Source: Actinobacillus sp. GY-402
Lineage (GTDB): Bacteria; Pseudomonadota; Gammaproteobacteria; Enterobacterales; Pasteurellaceae
NCBI RefSeq assembly: GCF_014843355.1
Contig: NZ_CP062137.1
Span: 1,984,001 to 2,048,000, forward strand
Reading direction: 5' to 3'
DNA length: 64,000 nt
Each line of letters starts with the position of its first letter. Within the stretch, counting starts at the first letter, position 1. The notes beneath the pieces are model-generated. The model did not search any database, was not told the DNA's origin, and worked only from the letters and a program-made list of their open reading frames with translations. Of the stretch, positions 49,101-58,166 are shown in pieces. The position numbers were made by a program, and so were the translations under genes.

Positions 49101-50602
49101 CGCGGACGTTCGCTCAACACCGCAAAAGGCGTGTCGTCGCCCATCGAGCCGACGGCTTCCTGCCCGTTTTCGCCCAGCACCCGCACGATGCTTTCCAGTT
49201 CTTCCCGATCATATAAAAACTGCTTCTGGTATATTTTTAAGGTATCCGCATCCATTGCCGCTTCGCCGATTTCATTTTCCGGTAACTGCTCGAAAGGAAT
49301 TAAACGGCGAACGTTTTTATCCAGCCATGCGCGATAAGGATGGCGCGCCTGCACTTCTTTATCGATTTCGTCGGAATGCAAAAGTTTGCCTTGTTGCGTA
49401 TCGATCACCAGCAACTGTCCCGGCCCGACGCGGCCTTTTTCCACCACTTCGTCGGGAGCGTAGTTCCAAATGCCGACTTCGGATGCCACGGTAATCAACC
49501 GATCTTCGGTGATCACATAACGCGCCGGACGCAAGCCGTTGCGATCCAAGTTACAAGCCGCATAACGCCCGTCGGAAAGCACGATTCCCGCCGGACCGTC
49601 CCAAGGTTCCATGTGCATGGAATTGAAATCATAGAAAGCGCGTAAATCATCGCCCATATCCGGGTTATGCTGCCATGCGGGCGGAACCAATAAACGCATG
49701 GCGCGGAATAAATCCATGCCGCCGCACACGAACAGTTCCAGCATATTATCTAATGAGCTGGAATCCGAACCGCTTTCGTCCACAAAAGGCGCGGCGCTCT
49801 GTAAATCGGGAATCAACGGCGTACGGTATTTATAGGCCCGCGCCCTTGCCCAGGCGCGGTTGCCGGAAATGGTATTGATTTCACCGTTATGCGCCAAATA
49901 ACGAAACGGCTGCGCTAATTTCCAACGCGGTTGGGTGTTGGTGGAAAAACGCTGATGAAACAGACAAATCGCCGATTGCATGCGTAAATCCGCCAAATCC
50001 AGATAAAACTTCGGCAAATCCTTCGGCATGCACAAGCCTTTGTAAATAATGGTTTGATTGGAAAAACTACAAATATAAAAATCGGGATGATCGATGCGCT
50101 TCTCGATACGACGACGGGCAATAAACAAACGACGCTGCAAATCCTGCACCCGCCAACCGCTCGGCGCGTTGATAAACACCTGTTTGATCACCGGCATATC
50201 CGCCAGTGCAATCGAACCCAACACCGCCGCATTAATCGGTACGTCGCGCCAATAGGCGATACCTAAAGTCTCTTCGGTAATTTCTTCATTGATAATCTGA
50301 ATATAGGCTTTCGCCAGTTTTTCGTCTTGCGGTAAAAAAATTTGTCCCACGCCGAAATTGGCGGCCAGCGAAAAACCCTGTTCCGCGGCGATGGTACGGA
50401 AAAAACTTTCCGGCATTTGTAACGATAAACCGCAGCCATCGCCGGTCTTTCCGTCCGCTAAAATCGCGCCGCGATGCTGCATTCGGGATAAGCCTAAAAT
50501 CGCATTGCGTACGACTTTGTGGCTTTGTACGCCGTCAATATTGGCGATAAGCCCGAAGCCGCAATTTTCACGTTCCAAGGAACGATCATAGAGCATTGTC
50601 AT
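46136..50602 (-). CDS. gltB: glutamate synthase large chain
   Basis: 1488 residues. It starts [20 protein letters not shown], the Cys in NCGFGL being the class II amidotransferase nucleophile after removal of a short propeptide. Then come the central and FMN domains ([40 protein letters not shown]), a Cys cluster ([20 protein letters not shown]) and the C-terminal beta-helix ([20 protein letters not shown]). A USS lies in the gap to gltD. No frame lesions over 4.5 kb. Confidence 0.97.
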   Translation of the reverse strand: [1488 protein letters not shown]

Positions 50603-50707
50603 AATTGTCTTCCTGCAAAATAGAATAAAAGTAAAATTGCGTTTGATGGAAAGTGCGGTGAAAAAAACGTTTAAAATTTTGACCGCACTTTTCGTGATAA
50701 AAATGCA

Positions 50708-52282
50708 TTATTTGCCGCTGTCGCCGTAGTTGCCCAACACGCGCGCGCTCGGGTCGTTTACGTTGCAGCCTTCCCAGGCTTTGTTCGGCATCCAGAAGTC
50801 TTTGATCCAATGAGCTTGTTTTGGATAGAATTTCTCAAAGATATCGCGATACAGCAAAGATTCTTTGGTAAACGGCGTGGCGTACGGATATTTATCCTTC
50901 GCCTGCGCCAGTTCTTCATCGGAGTATTGCGCCTGTGCATAAGCTTTCAGATGATCCACCATGGAATGCCCTACGGCGTCGCTGAAGGCGGCTTTTTCGC
51001 GGTAAAGAATGCTGTCGGGTAAATAATCCAACCCTTCAAATGCCTTACGCAATAAGAACTTACCTTTGTTATAGCGGTTCATTTTGCGTTCCGGGTTAAT
51101 GCGCATGGCGTAATCCACAAAATCAATGTCGCCGAAAGGCACGCGCGCTTCCAATGAGTTGGCGGCAAGGCAACGATCGGCGCGCAACACGTCATACATA
51201 TATAACTCGCGAATGCGCTTTTGCGCTTCCTGCTGAAACGCCGCCGCACTCGGCGCAAAATCGGTGTATTTGTAACCGAAAATTTCATCGCTCACTTCGC
51301 CGGTCAATAACACTTTCAGATCGGTATTTTCACGGATATATTTGCACACCAAATACATGCCGATACTGGCGCGTACAGTGGTGATATCCCAGGTTTCCAA
51401 GTGCCAAATCACTTTTTCAAGCGCCGCCAGCACATCGTCTTTGGTCATTATCACTTCGGTATGTTCCGCGCCTAAAAAATCCGCCACTTCTTTGGCATAT
51501 TTCAGGTCAATGGGATCGGTATCCATGCCCACCGCAAAGGTTTTAATCGGTTTATCGGAATGTTTCTGCGCAATGGCGCAAACCAACGAAGAATCCAAGC
51601 CGCCGCTTAACAGAAAACCCAACGGCGCGTCTGCCGTTAAACGTTTAATCACGCCGGCTTCCAATTTTGCCCGCAGATTTTGCGCAATGGTTTCCACGTC
51701 CTGTTCCGATACGGTTTTCGGATCGGCGATATCGTTATAACAAACGAATTTACCGTCGTGATAATAATGTCCCGGCGGAAAAGGCGCCACTTCGCGACAA
51801 AACGGCACTAACGCTTTAGCTTCCGAAGCAAAGGCAATGCAGCCCTGTTGATCATAACCGTAGAACATCGGACGAATGCCGATAGGATCGCGTCCTGCCC
51901 AGATTTTACCGCCGTCCACCAACACTACGGCGAATTCCGCATCCAGCATTTTCATCATAATTTCAAACCCGACGCGCTGATATAACGGAATCAGCACTTC
52001 ACAATCGCTGCCGGAATGAAAAGCATAAGAACTTTGCAGCATGGCTTTCAATTGCTCGTAGTTATACACCTCGCCGTTGCAAATCAATTGAATCCCGTCG
52101 TGTTGAAAAGGTTGGTTGCCGTTGCTGCTTAAATCCATAATGGACAAGCGGTGAAATCCCCAGATTCCGTTTGGTTCCACCGTTAAACTTTGATGATCGG
52201 GACCGCGATGAATAAGCGAATCAAAGCCTTGTTGCAATTCCGCGGTTAATTGCTTGGCCGATGAAAACATAAACCCACACAT
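50708..52282 (-). CDS. asnB: asparagine synthase (glutamine-hydrolysing)
   Basis: 524 residues. It starts MCGFMFSSAKQL with the Cys2 nucleophile, has the glutaminase motif HRGPDHQSL, and the ATP pyrophosphatase loop LLSGGLDSSLVCAIAQ. It makes asparagine from aspartate, ATP and glutamine. It stands upstream of gltB on the same strand, with an inverted USS pair (about 50650-50695) between them. The 275-bp gap to 52557 is AT-rich with another USS pair and shows no gene. Confidence 0.94.
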   Translation of the reverse strand: MCGFMFSSAKQLTAELQQGFDSLIHRGPDHQSLTVEPNGIWGFHRLSIMDLSSNGNQPFQHDGIQLICNGEVYNYEQLKAMLQSSYAFHSGSDCEVLIPLYQRVGFEIMMKMLDAEFAVVLVDGGKIWAGRDPIGIRPMFYGYDQQGCIAFASEAKALVPFCREVAPFPPGHYYHDGKFVCYNDIADPKTVSEQDVETIAQNLRAKLEAGVIKRLTADAPLGFLLSGGLDSSLVCAIAQKHSDKPIKTFAVGMDTDPIDLKYAKEVADFLGAEHTEVIMTKDDVLAALEKVIWHLETWDITTVRASIGMYLVCKYIRENTDLKVLLTGEVSDEIFGYKYTDFAPSAAAFQQEAQKRIRELYMYDVLRADRCLAANSLEARVPFGDIDFVDYAMRINPERKMNRYNKGKFLLRKAFEGLDYLPDSILYREKAAFSDAVGHSMVDHLKAYAQAQYSDEELAQAKDKYPYATPFTKESLLYRDIFEKFYPKQAHWIKDFWMPNKAWEGCNVNDPSARVLGNYGDSGK

Positions 52283-52557
52283 AACTTATCCTTAGTTTTA
52301 GTTTTAAATTGAAATACAGTTTGAATAAAAATCACAGAAAATCAATTTTTAGTGAAATAAATTTACCAAAAAAGCCAATCTAATTATAATTTATCTAAAT
52401 AAATTGCAAAATAATAAAATATTTTTTAATAAAAATGAGATTTGTGCCATTTTGATAATCCTGAACCGTTTCGACTATAGTCATAATTTGGAAAAGTACG
52501 GTCAATTTTCAGCACGTTTTTTCCCATCAAAAAACGTTCGAAATTTTGACCGCACTT

Positions 52558-53064
52558 TGATCCGCCCCGAAACCGGACACTTAATTTGAGGGGCAGAACA
52601 CCACGGTACTTCGCATTCGGTGAGTCGCCTGGCTAAAAGCCTTTCGCGAAAGAGGGGGAAATGGGGAAAAATCGTCGGATGCCCGACCTGATAAACTAAC
52701 GAAAGTCAAAGGCCAACATGAAAAAGACGGAAATTGACCTGCCGAAACCAACGGATTAGCCAATTATTTACACCGACCAGGGTGTACTTTAATGGCACAA
52801 AGAATGGAGTAAAAATATTAGAAGGCAAGACGAAACAAAGCATGAGCCGACGCGAAAATTGCTATGATAATGCGGTAATTGAAAGCTTTTTTGCAATTTT
52901 GAAATCGGAATGTTTTTATCATCGGCATTATTCATCGATAGTCAAATTGCAAGCCGGCATTGAAGAATATTAGATGTATTACAAATACGGATTTAAAAGA
53001 CCTGAGACCTGCACAATACAGAGCTCAGTATTTAACTAACCTGTCCAACTTTTGGGGCAGATCA
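52558..53064 (+). mobile_element. IS3-family insertion sequence remnant
   Basis: Ends TGATCCGCCCCGAAACCGGA (left) and TTTTGGGGCAGATCA (right) are imperfect inverted repeats. The inside carries the C-terminal part of an IS3/IS150-type transposase (SMSRRENCYDNAVIESFFAI, LKSECFYHRHYSSIVKLQAG). The reading is broken and only 507 bp remain of about 1.2-1.4 kb, so it is dead. Confidence 0.8.
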
Positions 53065-53068
53065 GTCG

Positions 53069-53245
53069 CCCATAATTTCCATAGACTTACTTGAACTCAC
53101 GCTGAGCGAAATTTTAACATCGCTATTTCAGCTACTACCGTTTGATGTCGTACCGTTTAACACGCCTGCCGCCGCACTGCCGTCAAATGCCATTTCCGTT
53201 ACCGATGAGCTAAATTCGGTTAATACGCTTTTTGTGCAGATATAA
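53069..53245 (+). other. possible 3' gene fragment next to the IS remnant
   Basis: A plus-strand frame without start reads LLELTLSEILTSLFQLLPFD, then VVPFNTPAAALPSNAISVTD and ends at TAA 53243-53245. It may be the end of a gene cut by the IS, but I do not recognise it. Confidence 0.25.
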
Positions 53246-53316
53246 AGCGAAACAATAGCACGATCTCTAATTTAAGACTTTCTGATAATAAGTTAGGAAA
53301 GTACGTAATTATAAGA

Positions 53317-53563
53317 TCATTCTAAATAATTCTTTGAACCAAATTTGTATAAAATCCAATGCAAAATAAAACATGGAATACAAATAGCTAATAGTAGTTT
53401 TTCAATCGGTATATCATAAGAGGCTGCAATCACTTTTAATTCGCGATCTAAGTATGCCTTCTGCGCTTCTTCCGTCAGTTTGTCCGGTTCGGTTTGATAT
53501 AAGTAAACCAATCGGTCAATCTCCGTGTCTTTTGCTAATAATGCGGAAACCTGTTCTTGCTTG
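53317..53563 (-). pseudogene. chimera of toxin-B fragment and immunity-B fragment
   Basis: The frame reads EQVSALLAKDTEIDRLVYLY... KVIAASYDIPIEK (toxin family B, as at 55539-55757) and passes directly into LLLAICIPCFILHWILYKFG (immunity B, as at 54800-54840). It looks like the result of an internal deletion between two cassettes. No start codon with ribosome-binding site. Confidence 0.7.
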
Positions 53564-53582
53564 TATTATAGAAATTAATATT

Positions 53583-53789
53583 TTATTTCTTTTTAAACCA
53601 ATCTTTTGAAATCCAATCAACCACAACGCCAATAGCGCCACATTTTAAAGCATAAATAGAACCTTCATAATAAAATTTTAATAATAAATAACCATCAATA
53701 TCAAATTTATATATTCTAAAAATATAAAGTGTAACTGCCAAATTGCCGACCACTAAAAAAAGGAAAATAATATACAAAATCCTTTTCAT
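53583..53789 (-). CDS. CDI immunity-like membrane protein, type A copy 1
   Basis: 68 residues from ATG 53789, with GGAG in front, two bases behind the toxin stop. There are two membrane segments (MKRILYIIFLFLVVGNLAVT; SIYALKCGAIGVVVDWISKD) and a KKK end. The last 24 residues are the same as in 55802-56008. Immunity role is inferred from pairing with a CdiA-CT module. Confidence 0.6.
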   Translation of the reverse strand: MKRILYIIFLFLVVGNLAVTLYIFRIYKFDIDGYLLLKFYYEGSIYALKCGAIGVVVDWISKDWFKKK

Positions 53790-53790
53790 G

Positions 53791-54446
53791 TTACTTACTC
53801 TCCTTGTCATCCGTCTCTGAAACAGCTTTCAAAATGGTAGGCATTTTTTGAATCACTTCACTAACACCTGTTGCAACAATAGGATTAGAAATTTTTAGAC
53901 TTCCATAAGTTGCAATTCCTGATAAACTCGCTTCTGTAAGACCATCGCTTCCGTTCGCCAATCCGGTACTCATCCCAACCCCCATATTAAAACGAACCAT
54001 TTCATTTGGTGTTCTCAGCGAAGGCGTAACGACACCCGATACCATTGAACCACCTAACTCCACCCAATTAAAGGATTGCCCGCTAGCCGACTGCGCAACA
54101 ACATTCGCAGCACCGCTTAAAGCCGCACGGGAGGCTATGGTGTAAAACTTCGTACCCACTGCAATTTCCGGTGCCAACAGCATTGGTGCAACGTCCATAA
54201 CGATTTCTCTTGCAATATAAATAACCTCTCCTGTTTTACTCAGAATGTAATAAGTATCCTGACCGCCTTTATAAATAATCGGGTGTTCCTTCTCGATTAA
54301 CGCTCTGACGGATTCGTTTCTTTCCGCCTGCTGAGTTTGAATTTCCGCCATCGCTTTCAACGAATTTCCGTCAATATTTTCTACAAACGGTACGGCATTA
54401 TAATTATTCTCCACCGCCCGTTTCCCAATCTCCGCTGCACAACACT
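53791..54446 (-). CDS. orphan CdiA-CT toxin module, type A copy 1
   Basis: It begins AAEIGKRAVENNYNAVPFVE, containing the VENN border of CdiA toxins, and runs to ETDDKESK. There is no CdiA N-terminus or plausible start. The toxin half is rich in small and hydrophobic residues (EIVMDVAPMLLAPEIAVGTK, SRAALSGAANVVAQSASGQS), which with its membrane immunity partner suggests a membrane-active toxin. It is probably silent until recombined behind a full cdiA. Confidence 0.7.
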
Positions 54447-54455
54447 AAAATATTA

Positions 54456-54704
54456 CTATTTTTTATCTTTCCCAAAATAGAAAAGAATAATTTTAATAAT
54501 AGAAATTGGAATGAATACACATAATACTACATAAAGTGCCCTACTATAATTTATACAACTTAAACATAAATAATTATTTTTTATAAAAAAATAAATTATA
54601 TATAAAAACTCTAAAGATATAACTGTTACATATAATACAACAAACTGAAATAATAAATTTTTAATTAATAAATAATTATTTTTTTCATTTAAATAACCTT
54701 CCAT
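54456..54704 (-). CDS. orphan small membrane protein, immunity-like
   Basis: 82 residues with two to three membrane segments (LLFQFVVLYVTVISLEFLYI; ALYVVLCVFIPISIIKIILF). Very AT-rich. It has the same size and shape as the other cdiI-like genes and sits between cassettes, but no own toxin remains. Function inferred. Confidence 0.45.
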   Translation of the reverse strand: MEGYLNEKNNYLLIKNLLFQFVVLYVTVISLEFLYIIYFFIKNNYLCLSCINYSRALYVVLCVFIPISIIKIILFYFGKDKK

Positions 54705-54799
54705 TAAATTATTATGAATATCTTTTATATTTTCTTATCGAAAACATTTCCAGCTGTATATTAATAAAGCATTCATTAAGAAATATAAACCTCCCCAGA

Positions 54800-55033
54800 T
54801 TATTCTCGATACTTCTTAGAACCAAATTTATATAAAATCCAATGAAGTATAAAACACGGAATACAAACCACTAATGTTGTCTTCAAATTATCAACTAAGA
54901 ATATCCAATTCCAAAATAATACTTTTTCTTCTAAATACGACCTAATTATAAAAAATACATATTTTAATAAAAAAACAAAATACATGACTATTAAAAATTT
55001 AGCCCATAAAATATAAAAATTATTTGACTTCAT
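54800..55033 (-). CDS. CDI immunity-like membrane protein, type B copy
   Basis: 77 residues from ATG 55033 (GAGGG in front), overlapping the toxin end. Membrane segments are FLIVMYFVFLLKYVFFIIRS and TLVVCIPCFILHWILYKFGS. The C-terminus recurs in the chimera at 53317. Confidence 0.6.
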   Translation of the reverse strand: MKSNNFYILWAKFLIVMYFVFLLKYVFFIIRSYLEEKVLFWNWIFLVDNLKTTLVVCIPCFILHWILYKFGSKKYRE

Positions 55034-55790
55034 CTTTTCCCTCATTCATTTGATTTTTTAAGCTATGAGAATCCCCTAAGCTTTCACTAGCTATCCCAGA
55101 TAATATTGATCGTAAGAATTGATTATTAAACTTATTCCCTAAAGTAAATTTACTTGCATAAGCAGAACCTAAAGTACCAGACACTGCCCCCAAAGCATTC
55201 CATCCATAATCTTCATTGTTCTCTGCCGATAACGTAGATATGCCGATATTGATACTAACCTGCTGCCCCAACGATCTGTTACGAGTTAATACCGTCGATA
55301 ATTCCGCCTGTAATAAACCGTAAGGATCATAAGGTCTGTCCTGAGACAGCTGATACCCGATATTTGCAATCGCCGTCGCCCCCCATTTCCGTTAACAGCG
55401 GATACTTCTCAATCCCTTGACCGACTTTCGGTAAAATACTCCATACGCTTTGCGCTAATCCGTAATTCACGCCCATGACGGAAGCCACCTCTAATCCTTG
55501 TTTTAACGACTGCGCCTGTTTCATATCATAGGAGTCACTCAAGCATTCCGGCTGCTTAAGTAGCTTTTCAATGCACTGTCATCCCGTTTGATAACATGAG
55601 AAAAATCCCACTGATATAAATTTTCAATCGGTATATCATAAGAAGCCGCAATCACTTTTAATTCGCGATCTAAGTATGCCTTCTGCGCTTCCGTCAGTTT
55701 TTCCGGTTCGGTTTGATATAAGTAAAGCAATCGGTCAATCTCCGTGTCTTTTGCCAATAATGCGGAAACCTGTTCTTGCTTGTATTATAG
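55020..55790 (-). pseudogene. orphan CdiA-CT toxin module, type B copy 2, frameshifted
   Basis: The text runs EQVSALLAKDTEIDRLLYLY, SHVIKRDDSALKSYLSSRNA, VMGVNYGLAQSVWSILPKVG and VSINIGISTLSAENNEDYGW to NEGKDEVK. Compared with the copy at 56751-57935 it lacks one base near 55540 and has one extra near 55385. No start or VENN part. Confidence 0.7.
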
Positions 55791-55801
55791 AAATTAATAT
55801 T

Positions 55802-56008
55802 TTATTTCTTTTTAAACCAATCTTTTGAAATCCAATCAACCACAACGCCAATAGCGCCACATTTTAAAGCATAAATTGATACTTCATAATGTATTTTGAA
55901 TGCTAAATCAAAGTCAACACTCCATCCATACCGTTTTAAAATAGAAATAATAGCTGCAATATTAAATGATATAAAAGTAGTAAAGAATATTAAAAAGATT
56001 CGTCTCAT
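55802..56008 (-). CDS. CDI immunity-like membrane protein, type A copy 2
   Basis: 68 residues (MRRIFLIFFTTFISFNIAAI... then YALKCGAIGVVVDWISKDWF). It diverges from copy 1 in the first half and is identical in the second half. DNA behind it (to about 55765) matches that behind copy 1. Confidence 0.6.
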   Translation of the reverse strand: MRRIFLIFFTTFISFNIAAIISILKRYGWSVDFDLAFKIHYEVSIYALKCGAIGVVVDWISKDWFKKK

Positions 56009-56010
56009 AC

Positions 56011-56492
56011 TTATTTCTCTCTATGTTCTTCGCTGAGGGTTTCATTAATTACAGGTATCTTTTGAATTGCTTCACTTACTATTACAGACCAAAGGGGATT
56101 TGATATTTTACTTCCTACATATGTACCAATTCCTGAATAAGTAGCACTTTCCAATCCATCTCCCCCATCTACCATATTAGTAGTCATTCCAACTCCCATA
56201 TTAAAACGAATCATTTCATTTGTTGTTCTCAGCGAAGGCGTAACGACACCCGATACCATTGAACCACCTAACTCCACCCAATTAAAGGATTGCCCGCTAG
56301 CCGACTGCGCAACAACATTCGCAGCACCGCTTAAAGCCGCACGGGAGGCTATGGTGTAAAACTTCGTACCCACTGCAATTTCCGGCGCCAATAGTATTGG
56401 TGCAACGTCCATAACGATTTCTCTTGCAATATAAATAACCTCTCCTGTTTTACTCAGAATGTAATAAGTATCCTGACTGCCATATTAACTAA
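56011..56492 (-). CDS. orphan CdiA-CT toxin module, type A copy 2 (5' truncated)
   Basis: The open frame starts at GSQDTYYILSKTGEVIYIAR and ends SEEHREK. It lacks the VENN part. Its central section is nearly identical to copy 1, but the last ~50 residues differ (NMVDGGDGLESATYSGIGTY), as does its immunity partner. Toxin and immunity variants seem to co-vary. Confidence 0.65.
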
Positions 56493-56507
56493 AGAAAATT
56501 TAGTTTC

Positions 56508-56738
56508 TTACTTTCTTTTTCGTGTTCTAAAACAATAATCCAGAATAACAATTGGAATGTATAGCGGTAATGTTGCTTTAAAAGCATCATAAAAGGCTAA
56601 ATTATTCCAATAAACTTTCTTATATTTTATATAAATAAAAAATAAAAAAAAAATATCTCTAAGCAAAAGAACCATATAAATACAAAGGAATAAAGTAATT
56701 GAACTTAATAAAAAATTATTTCTTATCTTATTTAGCAT
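56508..56738 (-). CDS. CDI immunity-like membrane protein, type B variant
   Basis: 76 residues (MLNKIRNNFLLSSITLFLCI... TLPLYIPIVILDYCFRTRKR). Two membrane segments and a basic end. It follows toxin B copy 1, whose C-terminus also differs from copy 2. Confidence 0.55.
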   Translation of the reverse strand: MLNKIRNNFLLSSITLFLCIYMVLLLRDIFFLFFIYIKYKKVYWNNLAFYDAFKATLPLYIPIVILDYCFRTRKRK

Positions 56739-56750
56739 TATAATTATCCT

Positions 56751-57935
56751 CTAAAGAATTAAAGTTAGATTTAATTTATCCGAATCACTTAAATACTCTT
56801 CCGTATATCCTGAAAAGATAGGAATAATTCCTTTATTTAGTGATGGAGTAATTTTTAGTTTTCCAGACCCATATCCACCAACAGTACCAGTAATCGCCCC
56901 CAAAGCATTCCATCCATAATCCTCATCATTTTCAGCTGATAACGTAGATATTCCGATATTGATACTAACCTGCTGCCCCAACGATCTGTTACGAGTTAAT
57001 ACCGTCGATAATTCCGCCTGTAACAAACCGTAAGGATCATAAGGTCTATCCTGAGACAGCTGATACCCGGTATTTGCAATCGCCGTCGCCCCCCTTTCCG
57101 TTAACAACGGATATTTTTCAATCGCTTGACCGACTTTCGGTAAAATACTCCATACGCTTTGCGCTAATCCATAATTTACACCCATGATGGAAGCTGCCTC
57201 TAATCCTTGTTTTTAACGACTGCGCCTGTTTCATATCATAGGAGTCACTCAACGCATTCCGGCTGCTTAAGTAGCTTTTCAATGCACTGTCATCCCGTTT
57301 GATAACATGAGAAAAATCCCACTGATATAAATTTTCAATCGGTATATCATAAGAGGCCGCAATCACTTTTAATTCGCGATCTAAGTACGCCTTCTGCGCT
57401 TCCGTCAGTTTTTCCGGTTCGGTTTGATATAAGTAAAGCAATCGGTCAATCTCCGTGTCTTTTGCCAATAATGTGGAAACCTGTTCTTGCTTGTATTTTG
57501 GTAACATTCCTTTTGACCGATATTCTTCAGTTATATCATAGACTTGCTTATCCTCTTGACGACTTAGCAAAGGCGCCAACAGTATTGGTGCAACATCCAT
57601 AACGATTTCTCTTGTGATGTAAATAGCCTCTCCTGTTTTACTCAGAATGTAATAAGTATCCTGACTGCCTTTATAAATAATCGGGTGTTCTCTTTCGATT
57701 AACGCTCTGACGGACTCGTTTCTTTCCGCCTGCTGAGTTTGAATTTCCGCCATCGCTTTCAACGAATTTCCGTCAATATTTTCTACAAACGGTACGGCAT
57801 TATAATTATTCTCCACCGCTCGTTTCCCAATCTCTGTCGCACTCACCGCACTTTGTGTGCTGTCGCTTGCTATTATACCGGCTAATCCGGCAGTGACTTG
57901 ACTGAGAGTGGCAACCACTTGTTTTTGGTCGCCCG
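56751..57935 (-). pseudogene. orphan CdiA-CT toxin module, A/B chimera copy 1, frameshifted
   Basis: It starts with the CdiA pre-toxin text LTGDQKQVVATLSQVTAGLA, then VENNYNAVPFVENIDGNSLK (type A) up to MDVAPILLAP, where it switches to type B (LLSRQEDKQVYDITEEYRSK... YQWDFSHVIKRDDSALKSYL). One extra T in 57210-57214 breaks the frame. The rest (GVNYGLAQSVWSILPKVGQA) is open to 56751. Confidence 0.7.
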
Positions 57936-57950
57936 TCAGTTTGTTAGGAA

Positions 57951-58166
57951 TTAATTACCACTTTTATCAAACAGTAATAGAATAGCCACTATAAAAGCAC
58001 CTATAAATGAACCTAATAGAAAATTGAATGGAATATTAAAATTAAATCTTTCCATAACAAAAAAATCAATTAAATCAATCGATAATCGGATCACGGAATA
58101 AATTAATATACTCCCTAAAAATATAGATATGAAATATATTAAAAACTTTCTAAAGTTATTTTTCAT
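57951..58166 (-). CDS. CDI immunity-like membrane protein, module 3
   Basis: 71 residues from ATG 58166 (AAGGAGTGGAAGG in front), overlapping the toxin end. Two membrane helices (FLIYFISIFLGSILIYSVIR; FNFLLGSFIGAFIVAILLLF). No similarity seen to the nuclease-type CdiI proteins upstream. Confidence 0.6.
   Translation of the reverse strand: MKNNFRKFLIYFISIFLGSILIYSVIRLSIDLIDFFVMERFNFNIPFNFLLGSFIGAFIVAILLLFDKSGN

Noticed and set aside
46431..50591. Many open frames on the plus strand opposite gltB
   Set aside because: They are shadows caused by codon bias of gltB, without start signals or recognisable products.
52492..52560. Inverted repeat before the IS remnant as a regulatory site
   Set aside because: It is a pair of uptake signals, common between genes in this family.
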